DNA of 64,000 nucleotides from an uncultured Ruminococcus sp. (GCA_902760955.1 CACWIG010000002.1:21923-85922), one strand, 5' to 3'. Positions 27,456 through 38,270 are shown, counted from the stretch's first letter. Notes: a model not told the origin generated them from the letters alone. Numbers and translations: made by a program.

Positions 27456-30400
27456 TTAGAACATATCCTCATCATCAATATCGTCAATGTCCTCTTCTTC
27501 GGCAATGGTATCAAGTGATTCAATTCCTTCAGCATCAAGATAATCAACATCATCTTCATCTCCGCCAAGGATTGCACTTATAACACTGTCATCATCGCCG
27601 AGTATATCGTCAAGTTCATCAACTTCATCATCTTCGACAAGAATATTATCGTCGTCTTCAGAGAAGTCGTGCTTATTAATTAATTCGTCATCCTCTACAC
27701 CTGCAATATTTACCTGCAAATCTGAATCTTCGTCATCAATGGATTCACGAAGCTCAATTTCATTGCCATCTTTATCAAGAACCTTCATATCAAGCAACAA
27801 GCTCTGAAGTTCTTTAATAAGAACTTTAAATGACTCAGGAACGCCAGGTTCGGGAACATTGTCACCCTTAACGATTGCTTCGTATGTCTTAACACGTCCT
27901 ACAACGTCATCTGACTTAACAGTAAGAATTTCCTGCAAGGTATAAGAAGCACCATAAGCCTCAAGTGCCCAAACCTCCATCTCACCGAAACGCTGACCGC
28001 CGAACTGAGCTTTACCGCCGAGTGGCTGCTGAGTAACGAGAGAGTAAGGACCTGTTGACCTTGCGTGGATTTTATCGTCTACAAGGTGGGCAAGCTTCAG
28101 ATAATGCATATATCCGACGGTTACAGGATTGTCAAACGGCTCACCTGTACGTCCGTCATACAGAATAGTCTTACCTGTCTTATCAAAGCCTGCCTGCTCA
28201 AGAGCCTCAACAATATCATCCTCGTTAGCACCATCGAAAACAGGTGTGGCAATCTTCCAATTGAGAGCTTTTGCCGCTCTTCCGAGATGCACCTCAAGTA
28301 CCTGACCGATATTCATACGCGAAGGTACGCCCAACGGGTTCAATACAATCTGAAGCGGTGTACCATCAGGCAAGAATGGCATATCCTCCTCAGGAAGAAT
28401 TCTGGAAACGACACCCTTGTTACCGTGACGTCCAGCCATCTTATCGCCGACAGATATCTTTCTCTTCTGTGCGATATAACATCTTACAACCTGTGTAACC
28501 CCAGGCGGTAATTCGTCGCCGTTAGCACGGGTAAACACCTTAACATCAACGATAATTCCGTATTCACCGTGAGGAACACGAAGTGAAGTGTCACGAACCT
28601 CACGTGCTTTTTCACCGAAGATAGCTCTGAGCAATCTCTCCTCAGCCGTAAGTTCAGTTTCACCCTTAGGTGTAACCTTACCTACAAGGATATCACCTGC
28701 TTTAACCTCTGCACCGATGCGGATAATACCTCTCTCGTCCAAATCACGGAGTGTATCTTCGCCCACATTCGGTATATCTCTTGTAATTTCCTCAGGGCCG
28801 AGCTTTGTTTCTCTTGCTTCGCTTTCATATTCTTCTATATGGATAGATGTAAATACATCATCTTTAACAAGCTGTTCGCTGATTAAAACAGCATCCTCGT
28901 AGTTATAACCTTCCCAGGTCATAAATCCGATAAGGATATTACGTCCGAGGCCGATTTCACCATTGTTTGTAGATGGTCCGTCAGCAATTATATCGCCCTT
29001 GCAAACCTTTTCACCCTCTTTAACGATAGGTCTTTGGTTAATACAGGTTCCCTGGTTGGAACGGGCAAACTTGGTAAGTTTATATCTGTTTAACTGATGA
29101 TTTTCGTCCTTGATAACGATTTCGGTAGCCGACACCTTATCAACAACACCGTCTTCTTTAGCAAGAATACATACACCTGAATCCTTTGCCGCTTTGTATT
29201 CCATACCTGTTCCGACAATCGGAGACTCAGGCATAAGAAGCGGAACCGCCTGACGCTGCATATTAGAACCCATCAAGGCACGGTTAGCATCGTCATTCTC
29301 AAGGAATGGTATCATAGCGGTAGCTATTGACATAACCTGTCTCGGAGATACGTCCATATAGTCTACGCGGTCAGGTGTCACCTCGATAAACTCATCCTTA
29401 AATCTTGTTACTATCTTTTTATTTATAAATCTGTCGTTTTCATCAAGAGGCTCATTAGCCTGTGCAACAAAGAAGCCGTCCTCCACGTCAGCCGTCATAT
29501 AGGTAACGTCCTTTGTTACGATGCCGTTTTCTTTGTCAACTCTGCGGTACGGAGTTTCAATAAATCCGTATTCGTTCACCTTTGCAAATCCGCTGAGGGA
29601 GTTGATAAGACCGATGTTAGGTCCTTCAGGAGTCTCAATAGGACACATACGACCATAGTGAGAATGGTGAACGTCACGAACCTCAAAGCCTGCACGCTCA
29701 CGGGAGAGACCGCCAGGTCCCAACGCAGATAATCTTCTCTTATGTGTCAACTCACCCAATGGGTTAATCTGATCCATAAACTGTGACAACTGTGATGAAC
29801 CGAAGAACTCTTTTATGGCAGATGTAACAGGTCTGATATTAATTAAATTCTGAGGTGTTACAACGTCCATATCCTGTGTTGTCATACGCTCACGTACGGC
29901 ACGTTCCATACGAGAAAGACCGATACGGAACTGATTTTGCAAAAGCTCACCAACGCTTCTGATACGACGGTTGCCCAAGTGGTCGATGTCGTCTACGTTG
30001 CCTACCCCCAATGCTAAGTTACCTACATATGAGATAGATGCAATAATATCGTCAATCAATATATGTCTCGGAATAAGCTCATCACGCTTGTCATAGAGAG
30101 CCTGCTTGAATTCATCAGAATTCATATCAGGATATTCTTCCATAATTTCTTTGAGAACTATTCCGCGAACTCTCTCGTAAATTCCGTATTCACGAGGATT
30201 ATAGTCAACATAGTCACGGAGGTCAACCATACCGTTTGATATAACCTTTGTCTTTTTGCCGTCAACATCAAGAACAATATCATTAACCCACGCCTTTTCG
30301 AGAGCGAGAGCTGTTTCCTTTGTAATAACGTCACCCTCGGCAACAATAAGCTCACCTGTTTCAGGGTCAGCGATAGTCTGAGCCGAAACAAAACCGCAAA

Positions 30401-31250
30401 TACGATTTGACAATCTCAGCTTCTTATTGTACTTAAATCTTCCGACTCTTGCCATATCATAGCGCTTAGGGTCAAAGAAAAGGTTTGTAATAAGAGATTG
30501 AGCGCTTTCAACCGTAGGCGGTTCGCCCGGGCGGAGCTTTCTGTATATCTCAAGAAGACCGTCGTCTGTGCTCTTTGTCGTATCCTTTTCCATTGTCACC
30601 ATAAGTCTTTCGTCTTCGCCGAAAAGCTCGGTAATCTGTGCATCTGTACCGAAGCCAAGGGCACGGATAAGAACTGTGACAGGCATTTTTCTGTTACGGT
30701 CAATTCTTACATAAAATACATCATTGCTGTCTGTTTCGTACTCGAGCCAAGCACCTCTGTTAGGAATAACCTGAGAAGAGAACAGCTTTTTGCCGACCTT
30801 ATCATATTCCTGTGAATAATAAACGCTTGGCGCACGAACAAGCTGAGACACGATAACACGCTCAGCTCCGTTTATGATAAATGTACCCGAAGGAGTCATA
30901 ATAGGGAAATCACCCATAAAGATTTCCTGTTCCTTGATTTCACCGGATTCCTTATTTATAAGGCGAACTTTAACGCGAAGCGGTGCCGCATATGTCGCGT
31001 CTCTCTCCTTACATTCCTCTATGTCATACTTTGGATTGTCATCCAGATGGTAATCAACAAACTCAAGAATAAGATTTCCCGCATAGTCCGTAATGGGCGA
31101 TACGTCGTGAAAAACTTCCTTAAGGCCCTCTTCCAGGAACCAATTATAAGAGTTTACCTGAATTTCAATCAGATTGGGCATCTCCAGAACCTCATTAATT
31201 TTGCCGTAGCTCATACGAGTATTCTTACCCAGTTTCACAGGATGTACCAT
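27456..31250 (-). CDS. rpoB: RNA polymerase subunit beta (RpoB) with long acidic C-terminal tail
   Basis: The second catalytic subunit of RNA polymerase. The rifampicin pocket reads [14 protein letters not shown] and [13 protein letters not shown], with Asp, His and Ser at the classical resistance positions as in sensitive strains. [14 protein letters not shown] near residue 950 lines the active site. The last 94 or so residues carry about 44 Asp/Glu residues, an extension beyond the usual end. I chose ATG 31250 (MVHPVKLG) over a GTG four codons upstream because AGGTGA gives suitable spacing and the family start matches. No rplJ/rplL lies upstream. Confidence 0.98.
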   Translation of the reverse strand: MVHPVKLGKNTRMSYGKINEVLEMPNLIEIQVNSYNWFLEEGLKEVFHDVSPITDYAGNLILEFVDYHLDDNPKYDIEECKERDATYAAPLRVKVRLINKESGEIKEQEIFMGDFPIMTPSGTFIINGAERVIVSQLVRAPSVYYSQEYDKVGKKLFSSQVIPNRGAWLEYETDSNDVFYVRIDRNRKMPVTVLIRALGFGTDAQITELFGEDERLMVTMEKDTTKSTDDGLLEIYRKLRPGEPPTVESAQSLITNLFFDPKRYDMARVGRFKYNKKLRLSNRICGFVSAQTIADPETGELIVAEGDVITKETALALEKAWVNDIVLDVDGKKTKVISNGMVDLRDYVDYNPREYGIYERVRGIVLKEIMEEYPDMNSDEFKQALYDKRDELIPRHILIDDIIASISYVGNLALGVGNVDDIDHLGNRRIRSVGELLQNQFRIGLSRMERAVRERMTTQDMDVVTPQNLINIRPVTSAIKEFFGSSQLSQFMDQINPLGELTHKRRLSALGPGGLSRERAGFEVRDVHHSHYGRMCPIETPEGPNIGLINSLSGFAKVNEYGFIETPYRRVDKENGIVTKDVTYMTADVEDGFFVAQANEPLDENDRFINKKIVTRFKDEFIEVTPDRVDYMDVSPRQVMSIATAMIPFLENDDANRALMGSNMQRQAVPLLMPESPIVGTGMEYKAAKDSGVCILAKEDGVVDKVSATEIVIKDENHQLNRYKLTKFARSNQGTCINQRPIVKEGEKVCKGDIIADGPSTNNGEIGLGRNILIGFMTWEGYNYEDAVLISEQLVKDDVFTSIHIEEYESEARETKLGPEEITRDIPNVGEDTLRDLDERGIIRIGAEVKAGDILVGKVTPKGETELTAEERLLRAIFGEKAREVRDTSLRVPHGEYGIIVDVKVFTRANGDELPPGVTQVVRCYIAQKRKISVGDKMAGRHGNKGVVSRILPEEDMPFLPDGTPLQIVLNPLGVPSRMNIGQVLEVHLGRAAKALNWKIATPVFDGANEDDIVEALEQAGFDKTGKTILYDGRTGEPFDNPVTVGYMHYLKLAHLVDDKIHARSTGPYSLVTQQPLGGKAQFGGQRFGEMEVWALEAYGASYTLQEILTVKSDDVVGRVKTYEAIVKGDNVPEPGVPESFKVLIKELQSLLLDMKVLDKDGNEIELRESIDDEDSDLQVNIAGVEDDELINKHDFSEDDDNILVEDDEVDELDDILGDDDSVISAILGGDEDDVDYLDAEGIESLDTIAEEEDIDDIDDEDMF

Positions 31251-31511
31251 AAAACCGCTCACCTCATCAAAATATTTTTCTGAAAAAAATGTGAAAAATT
31301 ATTGCGCCGTATTTTTTATCGACAGAACCTTAAGCCTTGTCCTGCAATACCCGAAAAATAACGTTTTTACAAGTATTTAAGACGCGGTAATCATTAACAC
31401 TTGATTAAATCCAAACAATGTGTTAAAATAGGCAATGGGTTGTTAAAAACAATCGTTTTTTTCTGCCTAAAAAAGAAAATACGCAAACTTTCGCACTATA
31501 AACAGATATCA

Positions 31512-31540
31512 ATTATACCATTTAATTTTATTCTTGTCAA
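31512..31540 (-). promoter_or_regulatory. Consensus promoter of rpoBC
   Basis: On the minus strand: TTGACA (31535-31540), 17-base spacer, TATAAT (31512-31517), a perfect consensus. The transcript would have a leader of about 255 bases before rpoB. I recognise no riboswitch or protein gene in 31251-31505; it has one T-rich tract. Confidence 0.85.
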
Positions 31541-31608
31541 GAGATTATTTTGCATTTTTCGCAATTTGAAAATTAAAATGTGTATATTTAAAAAAGGAAT
31601 GATTTTAA

Positions 31609-34194
31609 TTGAAAAAAATACTCTCTGTTTTTCTTGTAATATTATTATTAGGAACAAATGCATATGCAGATGTCTTAGGCACACACATCTCATCATCACG
31701 TAAAGAACTTTCTCCGGGTACAACCTTTTATACAAACGTCTTTAACAATTCAAGCGTAGGCAAACAGACAGAGCATTACTTTGAATACATACCAAACAAT
31801 ATGACAATCCCTGCACTGACAAATGGTTGGACGGCTTACGGCAAACGCACTTTGACACAAGCCAACAACATTCTTATCCAACAGGGCTACAATCCCGTGG
31901 CAGGTATGAATGCCGACTTCTTCTCTTTTCAAACAGGCGTTCCTATGAGCAACACAATAATAGACGGCAGAATTTTTACCGCTGACTCTTCGTGGCTTCC
32001 CGCCATTGGCTTTAAAGACGACGGCACAGCCTTTATCGGAACCCTGCCTATCAGCACTACTGTCACCACTGATGACGGCTCATCATTTATAGTGGAATGT
32101 ATCAACAAATACCGTCAGCCCTATGCCTTATACTTGTTCAACAAAGACTTTGCCGACAACACCCATTCACCAGGCTGGGGCAGAGATGTGGTGCTTGGCA
32201 ATGTATCAGGAGATTTTAAACTTGGCGGAACAGTAACAGCAACCGTTGAAAGCATTTCCGACAACGACGGCTCTGTACCAATCCCCGACGGCAAGCTGAT
32301 ACTCAGTGTATCGGCAGATGCCGCACAGGAACTAAAAGACAGATTAAACTGCCTCACCCCGGGCACTAATATCACAATATCTACAACGGCAGAGCAAGAC
32401 AGCGATATTTGGAATGGTATTCGATATGCCGTAGGCGGAACAGGAGGAAAACTGCTCACAGACGGACAGCTTGACTATGTTGACGAAAGTGCCGCTCCCC
32501 GCAGTGCAGCGGGCGTGCGAGCAGACGGAAGTATAATTTTTTATACCATTGACGGCAGACAAACAAATTACAGCTACGGAGCAAGAAAAGAAACCGTTGC
32601 AAGACGTCTGCTTGAATTGGGTTGTACTGATGCTATAAACTTAGACGGCGGCGGTTCAACCACCATTGGCTACGCAGAGCCGGGAAGCAAAGAATTTAAG
32701 GTTGCCAACTCCCCATCAGACGGAGCGCAAAGAAGCTGTGCAAACTTTTTGTTTGTCCTAAACCTTTGTCAAGCTGACGGAATTCCGTACTCACTTTCCC
32801 TTGACAACTACGGAACAGCACTTCTCGCAGGTGCAACAACGAAAATAAATGCATCTGCACTTGACCGCTCCTTTGGATACGCAGACTTAAACAATGGTGT
32901 TACCTTCTATATAGAAGATGATGCAGACACTCCTGATATAAACGGAAGAAAATCTGTAATCACCGACGACGGATATATCACCGCATACGGAAACGGCGAT
33001 ATTTATGTAGGTGCGTACAGCGGTGATGCCTACGGCTCAACAATGGTCACAAGCGTTCAAACCCCCGAAAACATAACAATATATAATTCGGACGCAGGCT
33101 ATCAGTTAAACGAAATCGTGCTGGGTCCTAAAGAGACCGTACAATTAGATGCAGTAAGCATCTGGTACGGCACAACTCTTATTTCCGACAGCTCCTGTTA
33201 TAAATGGACAGTTGTCAGCGACAATGCATCTGTAGGCAATGTAAATTCAGATGGATTTTTCTCAGCTTCAGACAATGACGGTGCAACGGGAAAGCTGGTT
33301 GTCAACGCAGGCCTTTGCGTCACCGAAATTCCAATACGGATTTCAGGCGGAGGCTCGGAGGATAATAATATTTCATATCCTCAAATAAGCGGTGAAATTT
33401 ATAATAATACATTTAATGGAAATATAAACGGCAATAATATAAAGAAAGACAATATATCCATAACCATAGACGGCGATAGAACCGATTTTGATTATGAAGA
33501 TGTTTCGGGCAATATCTCTTTTAATATAAATGACGGCGAAACCGACTATCACAAAATCGGTGTATTTGTAACTGCCGACAGCGGTGCCTCTTCTATGAAG
33601 TTTTTTGAAACATCAAATATATCCTCGGTACAAAACAAGTTCCGCGACACCGATAACCATTGGGCAAAGGGATATATTTCATATCTCTCGGATTGCGGAA
33701 TAGTGAACGGAAGTCTGGAGGGCGATGAAATATTCTTCCGCCCCGACAGGCATATGACAAGAACAGAATTTGCCATAATGCTGTGCAATTATTTGAATTT
33801 AGATACAGACTCTTATTCTGATGTTGAGCTTCCGTTTATAGATAAAGATGAAATTCCTTGGTGGGCAGAAAACAACGTTAAGGCAATATACAGCTTAAAC
33901 ATTATGCAAGGTCAGCTTGGTCAATACGGCGTTTCCTTTAACCCAAACGCCAACATCAACAGAATGGAATTTGCCATTGCTCTGAACCGCCTGTTACCAA
34001 AAGGTCTTAAGTCAGAGCCTATATATTCAACTGATAAAGACGATATTCCATTCTGGGCAGAGGACAGTATGCGTGTTATCTTCGCACAGGGCATTATGAC
34101 GGGCTACCCCGACGGAACGCTTAGACCCACACAAAGCGTAACCCGTGCCGAAGGCGTTAAAATGCTGTTCAACATAATCGGCACAGGCAAATAA
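31609..34194 (+). CDS. Secreted phosphodiester glycosidase (NAGPA family) with three SLH domains
   Basis: A surface protein of 861 residues that starts with TTG after AAAGGAATGA. A signal peptide (about residues 1-21, cut after AYA) is followed by a NAGPA/DUF2233 domain at about 80-385, with GMNADFFSFQTGVPMSN, YAVGGTGGKLLTDGQ, AAGVRADGSIIFYTIDGRQ and DAINLDGGGSTT. A middle region of Ig-like or unknown sequence follows, then three SLH repeats (about 675-860): WAKGYISYLSDCGIVNG, WWAENNVKAIYSLNIMQG and FWAEDSMRVIFAQGIMTGYP. SLH repeats dock to secondary wall polymers. Relatives cleave GlcNAc phosphodiesters; the natural substrate, perhaps a teichoic-type wall polymer, is unknown. Confidence 0.92.
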   Translation: MKKILSVFLVILLLGTNAYADVLGTHISSSRKELSPGTTFYTNVFNNSSVGKQTEHYFEYIPNNMTIPALTNGWTAYGKRTLTQANNILIQQGYNPVAGMNADFFSFQTGVPMSNTIIDGRIFTADSSWLPAIGFKDDGTAFIGTLPISTTVTTDDGSSFIVECINKYRQPYALYLFNKDFADNTHSPGWGRDVVLGNVSGDFKLGGTVTATVESISDNDGSVPIPDGKLILSVSADAAQELKDRLNCLTPGTNITISTTAEQDSDIWNGIRYAVGGTGGKLLTDGQLDYVDESAAPRSAAGVRADGSIIFYTIDGRQTNYSYGARKETVARRLLELGCTDAINLDGGGSTTIGYAEPGSKEFKVANSPSDGAQRSCANFLFVLNLCQADGIPYSLSLDNYGTALLAGATTKINASALDRSFGYADLNNGVTFYIEDDADTPDINGRKSVITDDGYITAYGNGDIYVGAYSGDAYGSTMVTSVQTPENITIYNSDAGYQLNEIVLGPKETVQLDAVSIWYGTTLISDSSCYKWTVVSDNASVGNVNSDGFFSASDNDGATGKLVVNAGLCVTEIPIRISGGGSEDNNISYPQISGEIYNNTFNGNINGNNIKKDNISITIDGDRTDFDYEDVSGNISFNINDGETDYHKIGVFVTADSGASSMKFFETSNISSVQNKFRDTDNHWAKGYISYLSDCGIVNGSLEGDEIFFRPDRHMTRTEFAIMLCNYLNLDTDSYSDVELPFIDKDEIPWWAENNVKAIYSLNIMQGQLGQYGVSFNPNANINRMEFAIALNRLLPKGLKSEPIYSTDKDDIPFWAEDSMRVIFAQGIMTGYPDGTLRPTQSVTRAEGVKMLFNIIGTGK

Positions 34195-34288
34195 ATAAAA
34201 CGACAGAAGAAACAAATCGTTCAACATCGGGTGCGTATTTTATCACGATATGCGTAAAAGACAAAAAACAATTATTATCAAAAATAAT

Positions 34289-34314
34289 CGTAGGGCAGGG
34301 GCTTGCTCCTGCCG
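34289..34314. repeat. REP-like unit inside the transposase frame (first)
   Basis: Bases CGTAGGGCAGGGGCTTGCTC and following. The unit is the inverse of the one at 34449-34476 and of the unit at 63914-63942. It keeps the reading frame open. Confidence 0.75.
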
Positions 34315-34448
34315 AAAACCAATTAACCCAATATGGTAATGTCGCAAAAGAACAAATAGAATTATTGGAAAACCGATATAACGGAATTAAAATTGATAAA
34401 TATGTGATAATGCCTAATCATATACACATTTTAATTTCCTACGAAACA

Positions 34449-34476
34449 GCGGCAGGAGCAAGCCCCTGCCCTACAA
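34449..34476. repeat. REP-like unit inside the transposase frame (second)
   Basis: Carries GGCAGGAGCAAGCCCCTGCC then CTACAAT, in inverse orientation to the unit at 34289. The same 20-base core recurs at 63.9 kb outside any gene. Confidence 0.75.
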
Positions 34477-34671
34477 TATCCGACATAATATGTGCATTTA
34501 AGTCCACAACAACAATATTGTGCAAAAAACAAGGGTTAAATGAAAAGCATTTATTTCAATCATCATTCTATGTCCACATTATCCGTGGCGAAAAGGATTA
34601 TCAAAAAATATGGGAATATATAGATACAAATGTGATAAGATGGAATAAAGATTGCTATTTCAACGATTAAA

Positions 34672-34702
34672 AGCGGGGCGATTCGTAAACCGCCCCTACA
34701 AA
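34672..34702. repeat. REP-like unit after the transposase, possible purF terminator
   Basis: A hairpin with GGGGCG (34675-34680) and CGCCCC (34691-34696) followed by TACAAA. It sits between the convergent transposase remnant and purF. Bases 34703-34726 hold GGGAGCC..GGGTGGC, part of another common repeat. Confidence 0.65.
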
Positions 34703-34726
34703 CACGCAAGGGAGCCTTGGGTGGCA

Positions 34727-36154
34727 TCAACCTTCGCTTATTTTATTTTCAAATCTGCTCTTTTGAGTAAACTTGGGTATCTCTGTGGGATATTTGCCGT
34801 CAAAGCAAGCGGTGCAAAATCCGTCATTGGTTTGAGTCAACGCAAGTTTTTTGGTATTTTCTATACTTAAGAACACCAAACTGTCGGCTCCGACTATCTT
34901 AGCGACTTCTTCAACCGAATGATGTGATGAAATCAGATTTTCTTCCGAGTCTATGTCTGTGCCGTAATAACACGGATGTAGAAACGGCGGAGCAGAGATA
35001 CGCATATGAATTTCTGCCGCACCTGCCTCACGCAAAAGTTTTACTATTTGAGCACAGGTTGTTCCCCTTACAATCGAGTCATCAATAAGAACTATACGCT
35101 TGCCGTCCACAACACTTTTTAGCGGATTCAGCTTTATACGCACTTGATTAAGACGGTTATCCTGCCCTGGCGAAATAAAAGTTCTGCCTATATATTTATT
35201 TTTTATCAGTCCGATTTCATATGGAATACCTGACCTCTTTGAATATCCTACTGCCGCATCAAGTCCCGAATCAGGCACACCGATTACAACATCAGCATCG
35301 GTGGGCTGTTCTTCGTACAAATATTCCCCTGCTTTTACTCTCGCATTGTGGACACTTACACCATCAATGACAGAATCGGGACGTGCAAAGTATATATATT
35401 CAAAAACACAAGTGCTTTTAGGCACAGTGTTGCAATGCTCCTCTATGCTTTTTATTCCGTCTTTGCTGAATATAACAATTTCGCCAGGCTTAATATCTCT
35501 GATAAATTTTGCACCCACCGAGTCCAACGCACAGCTCTCTGATGCAACTATATATGTTCCGTCAGGCATTTCACCATAGCACAACGGATGAAAGCCGTGC
35601 TTATCACGGACAGCAATCATTTTGGCAGGCGACATAACAAGCAGAGAATACGCACCCTTTAAACGATACATTGTTTTGCATACGGCTTCTTCTATGCTCT
35701 TTGACTTTATTCTCTCTTGTGTAATAGTATATGAGATTACCTCTGTATCGGAAGTGGTGTGAAAGATTGAACCGTTTTCTTCAAATTCACATCTCAACTC
35801 GTAGGAATTTGTCAAATTTCCGTTATGTGCCAACGCCATTCTGCCCTTACTGTGATTTACAACTATGGGCTGTGCGTTATTTCTGTCGTTTGTACCTGTT
35901 GTTGCATATCTGACGTGGCCTATTGCCATATTACCCTTGCCCAAAGCCCTGAGGTTGTCTGCCGAAAAAACATCACATACAAGTCCTAAGTCCTTGTATG
36001 TGCTAAAAACTCCATCATCATTTACGGTTATACCGCAGGACTCCTGACCTCTGTGCTGAAGTGCATAAAGTCCTCGGTACACTATGCTTGATACATCTGT
36101 TGTATTTTCTGCAAACAGTCCAAAAACACCACATTCCTCTTTAATATCAGCCAT
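34727..36154 (-). CDS. purF: Amidophosphoribosyltransferase (PurF)
   Basis: The first committed step of purine synthesis: glutamine plus PRPP give 5-phosphoribosylamine. The protein has 475 residues. The N-terminal nucleophile cysteine is in MADIKEECGVFGLF (residue 8), so a seven-residue propeptide is expected to be removed. The PRPP-binding motif VLIDDSIVRGTTC is near residue 360. I chose ATG 36154 over a TTG six codons upstream because it matches the family start. It ends a run of nitrogen genes and follows dapL by 19 bases. Confidence 0.96.
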   Translation of the reverse strand: MADIKEECGVFGLFAENTTDVSSIVYRGLYALQHRGQESCGITVNDDGVFSTYKDLGLVCDVFSADNLRALGKGNMAIGHVRYATTGTNDRNNAQPIVVNHSKGRMALAHNGNLTNSYELRCEFEENGSIFHTTSDTEVISYTITQERIKSKSIEEAVCKTMYRLKGAYSLLVMSPAKMIAVRDKHGFHPLCYGEMPDGTYIVASESCALDSVGAKFIRDIKPGEIVIFSKDGIKSIEEHCNTVPKSTCVFEYIYFARPDSVIDGVSVHNARVKAGEYLYEEQPTDADVVIGVPDSGLDAAVGYSKRSGIPYEIGLIKNKYIGRTFISPGQDNRLNQVRIKLNPLKSVVDGKRIVLIDDSIVRGTTCAQIVKLLREAGAAEIHMRISAPPFLHPCYYGTDIDSEENLISSHHSVEEVAKIVGADSLVFLSIENTKKLALTQTNDGFCTACFDGKYPTEIPKFTQKSRFENKISEG

Positions 36155-36173
36155 CGTATTCACCGCTTTCAAA

Positions 36174-37361
36174 TTATTTTTTGAGCTTATCTTCTATTCT
36201 CTTTAATGCTTCCTTTGTTCTTTCAATATTGCCAAAGCCTGACAGACGGAAGTAACCCTCGCCGTTTTCGCCAAAGCCTGCTCCAGGTGTGCCGACTATA
36301 TTACATTCTTTTAATAAGAAGTCAAAGAAATCCCAGCTCTTCATATCCGACGGGCACTTGAGCCATATATACGGACTGTGTTTTCCGCCATAGTATTTAA
36401 TACCTAAGCTGTCAAAGGTTTGCATCATATTCTCTGTGTTTGTTCGATAATAGTTTATGTTTTCACAAATCTCGCTATATCCCTCATCAGTAAACACAGC
36501 GGCAGCGGCTCTTTGAACAACGTAAGATACGCCGTTAAACTTGGTTGACTGTCTGCGTTTCCACATATCAAGAAGCTTCATTCCGTCGGCTTCAAGCTCT
36601 TTTGGAATAACAGTATAACCGCATCTCACACCCGTAAAGCCTGCTGTTTTTGAGAATGAGCAAAACTCTATTGCACACTTTCTTGCACCTTCTACCTGGA
36701 AAATACTTCTCGGCAGTTCTATGTCCGATATGAACATCTCATATGCGGCATCATAGAGTATAACAGAATTGTTTGCAAGTGCAAAGTCAACCCAAATCTT
36801 TAACTGTTCCTTGGAGTACACCTCTCCCGTAGGATTGTTAGGTGAACAAATATAAATTATATCTGCCTTGTCCTTCTCTGTGGGCATTGGCAAAAATCCG
36901 TTTTCTGCATTTGCAGAAATAAATTTTACCTCTCTGCCTGCCATAATATTAGTATCAAGGTAAACAGGATATACAGGGTCGGGAATAAGAACTGTGTTAT
37001 CCGTATCAAATATATCTAAGATATTTGCGGTATCCTCTTTGGCTCCGCAGGTAACTATTATCTCTGAGGTATCAACCTCTACACCTATATGCTTGCTGTA
37101 ATGATACTTGATTGCATCAAGCAAAAAGTCCTCGCCAAAACTTTCGGGGTATCCGTGGAAAGAATTGATATCGCTCATTTCCTCTGATGCGGCAATCATC
37201 TCTTTAACTGCCGATTTGCAAAGGGGAAGGGTGACATCACCTATTCCCATACGGATTATGTCAGCATCAGGATTTTCTTTCTTGTACTTTTCTGTGCGTT
37301 CGGCAATATTTTTAAAAAGGTATGAGGGTTTTAAATTCAGATAATTTTTATTAATTTTCAT
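36174..37361 (-). CDS. dapL: LL-diaminopimelate aminotransferase (DapL)
   Basis: A PLP enzyme that converts tetrahydrodipicolinate to LL-diaminopimelate in one step with glutamate as amino donor, bypassing the acyl routes. The protein has 395 residues. MGIGDVTLPL near residue 41, ICSPNNPTGEVYS near 171 and the PLP lysine in FCSFSKTAGFTGVRCGY near 236 are visible. It precedes purF and follows dapF by 11 bases, so LL-DAP is made and epimerised by adjacent genes. Confidence 0.95.
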   Translation of the reverse strand: MKINKNYLNLKPSYLFKNIAERTEKYKKENPDADIIRMGIGDVTLPLCKSAVKEMIAASEEMSDINSFHGYPESFGEDFLLDAIKYHYSKHIGVEVDTSEIIVTCGAKEDTANILDIFDTDNTVLIPDPVYPVYLDTNIMAGREVKFISANAENGFLPMPTEKDKADIIYICSPNNPTGEVYSKEQLKIWVDFALANNSVILYDAAYEMFISDIELPRSIFQVEGARKCAIEFCSFSKTAGFTGVRCGYTVIPKELEADGMKLLDMWKRRQSTKFNGVSYVVQRAAAAVFTDEGYSEICENINYYRTNTENMMQTFDSLGIKYYGGKHSPYIWLKCPSDMKSWDFFDFLLKECNIVGTPGAGFGENGEGYFRLSGFGNIERTKEALKRIEDKLKK

Positions 37362-37372
37362 AATTTCCTCCG

Positions 37373-38221
37373 TTAAATATTAATACTTCCCGAAAATACC
37401 GTGACAGCTCCGCCTGTCATAGTAATTCCGTTTTCACCATAGCTAATTGTCAAATCTCCGCCTCTTAAGGTGACGGTGACATCTGTGTCCATTTCGCAAA
37501 GTCCGCATTTACAAGCGGCGGCAACAGATGCACAAGCACCTGTTCCGCAGGCAAAGGTTTCGCCGCTTCCTCTCTCCCATACACGCATTTCAAGATGAGT
37601 ATTGTCAATCTTTTTGATAAATTCCGTATTAACTTTTTCAGGGAATATTTTGTCATTCTCTATCTTTTTGCCGACTGCCTCAATATCAAAATTCCATATA
37701 TCAAAATCGTCGGGGACAAAGATTACACAGTGAGGATTACCCATACTTACACAGGTTATTGTTCTGTCCTCTCCGCCCACAAAAACTTTTTTATTGATAA
37801 TCGGCTTATCTCCGTTGTCGATTACAGGAATTAGTGCAGGCTCGTAAACGGGAATACCCATATCTACTGAGGCACTGCAATCCTCGCCGTCAAAATGCAA
37901 ATTAATTGTTTTTATTCCCGAAAGAGTTTCAATCTTAAGGGGGTTGTTTAAGCTGATTTTGTTATCGTGAACAAAGCGTGCCACACAACGTATTCCGTTG
38001 CCGCACATTTTACCCTCACTTCCGTCTGCGTTGAACATACGCATTTTTGCATCTGCAACGCTTGATGGGCAGACGATAATAAGACCGTCTGCCCCTATGC
38101 CAAAGTGCCTGTCAGATACTGTAACCGCAAGCTCGTTTGGATTTTCTATATTATATTCAAAACCGTTAACATAGACGTAGTCATTGCCACACCCGTGCAT
38201 CTTGGTAAAATTCAAATCCAT
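37373..38221 (-). CDS. dapF: Diaminopimelate epimerase (DapF)
   Basis: It turns LL-DAP into meso-DAP, the substrate of MurE and the precursor of lysine. The two catalytic cysteines lie in GKMCGNGIRCVARF near residue 73 and GETFACGTGACASVAA near 216. I chose ATG 38221 (MDLNFTKMHGCGNDY) because GGAG lies six bases upstream and it matches the family; a longer frame starts at 38254. The length is 282 residues. A structured leader lies upstream. Confidence 0.96.
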   Translation of the reverse strand: MDLNFTKMHGCGNDYVYVNGFEYNIENPNELAVTVSDRHFGIGADGLIIVCPSSVADAKMRMFNADGSEGKMCGNGIRCVARFVHDNKISLNNPLKIETLSGIKTINLHFDGEDCSASVDMGIPVYEPALIPVIDNGDKPIINKKVFVGGEDRTITCVSMGNPHCVIFVPDDFDIWNFDIEAVGKKIENDKIFPEKVNTEFIKKIDNTHLEMRVWERGSGETFACGTGACASVAAACKCGLCEMDTDVTVTLRGGDLTISYGENGITMTGGAVTVFSGSINI

Positions 38222-38270
38222 AATAATCTCCATTCCGCCGCCCTGCGTCGGCACAAATAGTAATTAAATT

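Larger units (their letters stand above)
34200..34670 (+). pseudogene. REP-associated tyrosine (IS200-like) transposase, 5' end decayed
   Basis: The frame encodes a Y1-type transposase. GAYFITICVKDKK gives the first strand, YVIMPNHIHILI the HUH histidines, and FQSSFYVHIIRGEKDYQKIWEYI the helix with the catalytic Tyr. No ATG, GTG or credible start lies in frame before the conserved core. A basic KRQKKQ typical of the N terminus is found one frame away, so the start is frameshifted or lost. Two REP-like units lie inside the frame and are translated as VGQGLAPA and AAGASPCPT. It follows the SLH glycosidase gene by five bases, probably by insertion. Confidence 0.85.

Noticed and set aside
31251..31505. 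Small coding gene or rplL remnant in the rpoB leader
   Set aside because: No frame longer than a few dozen codons with a ribosome site, and no L7/L12-like sequence.
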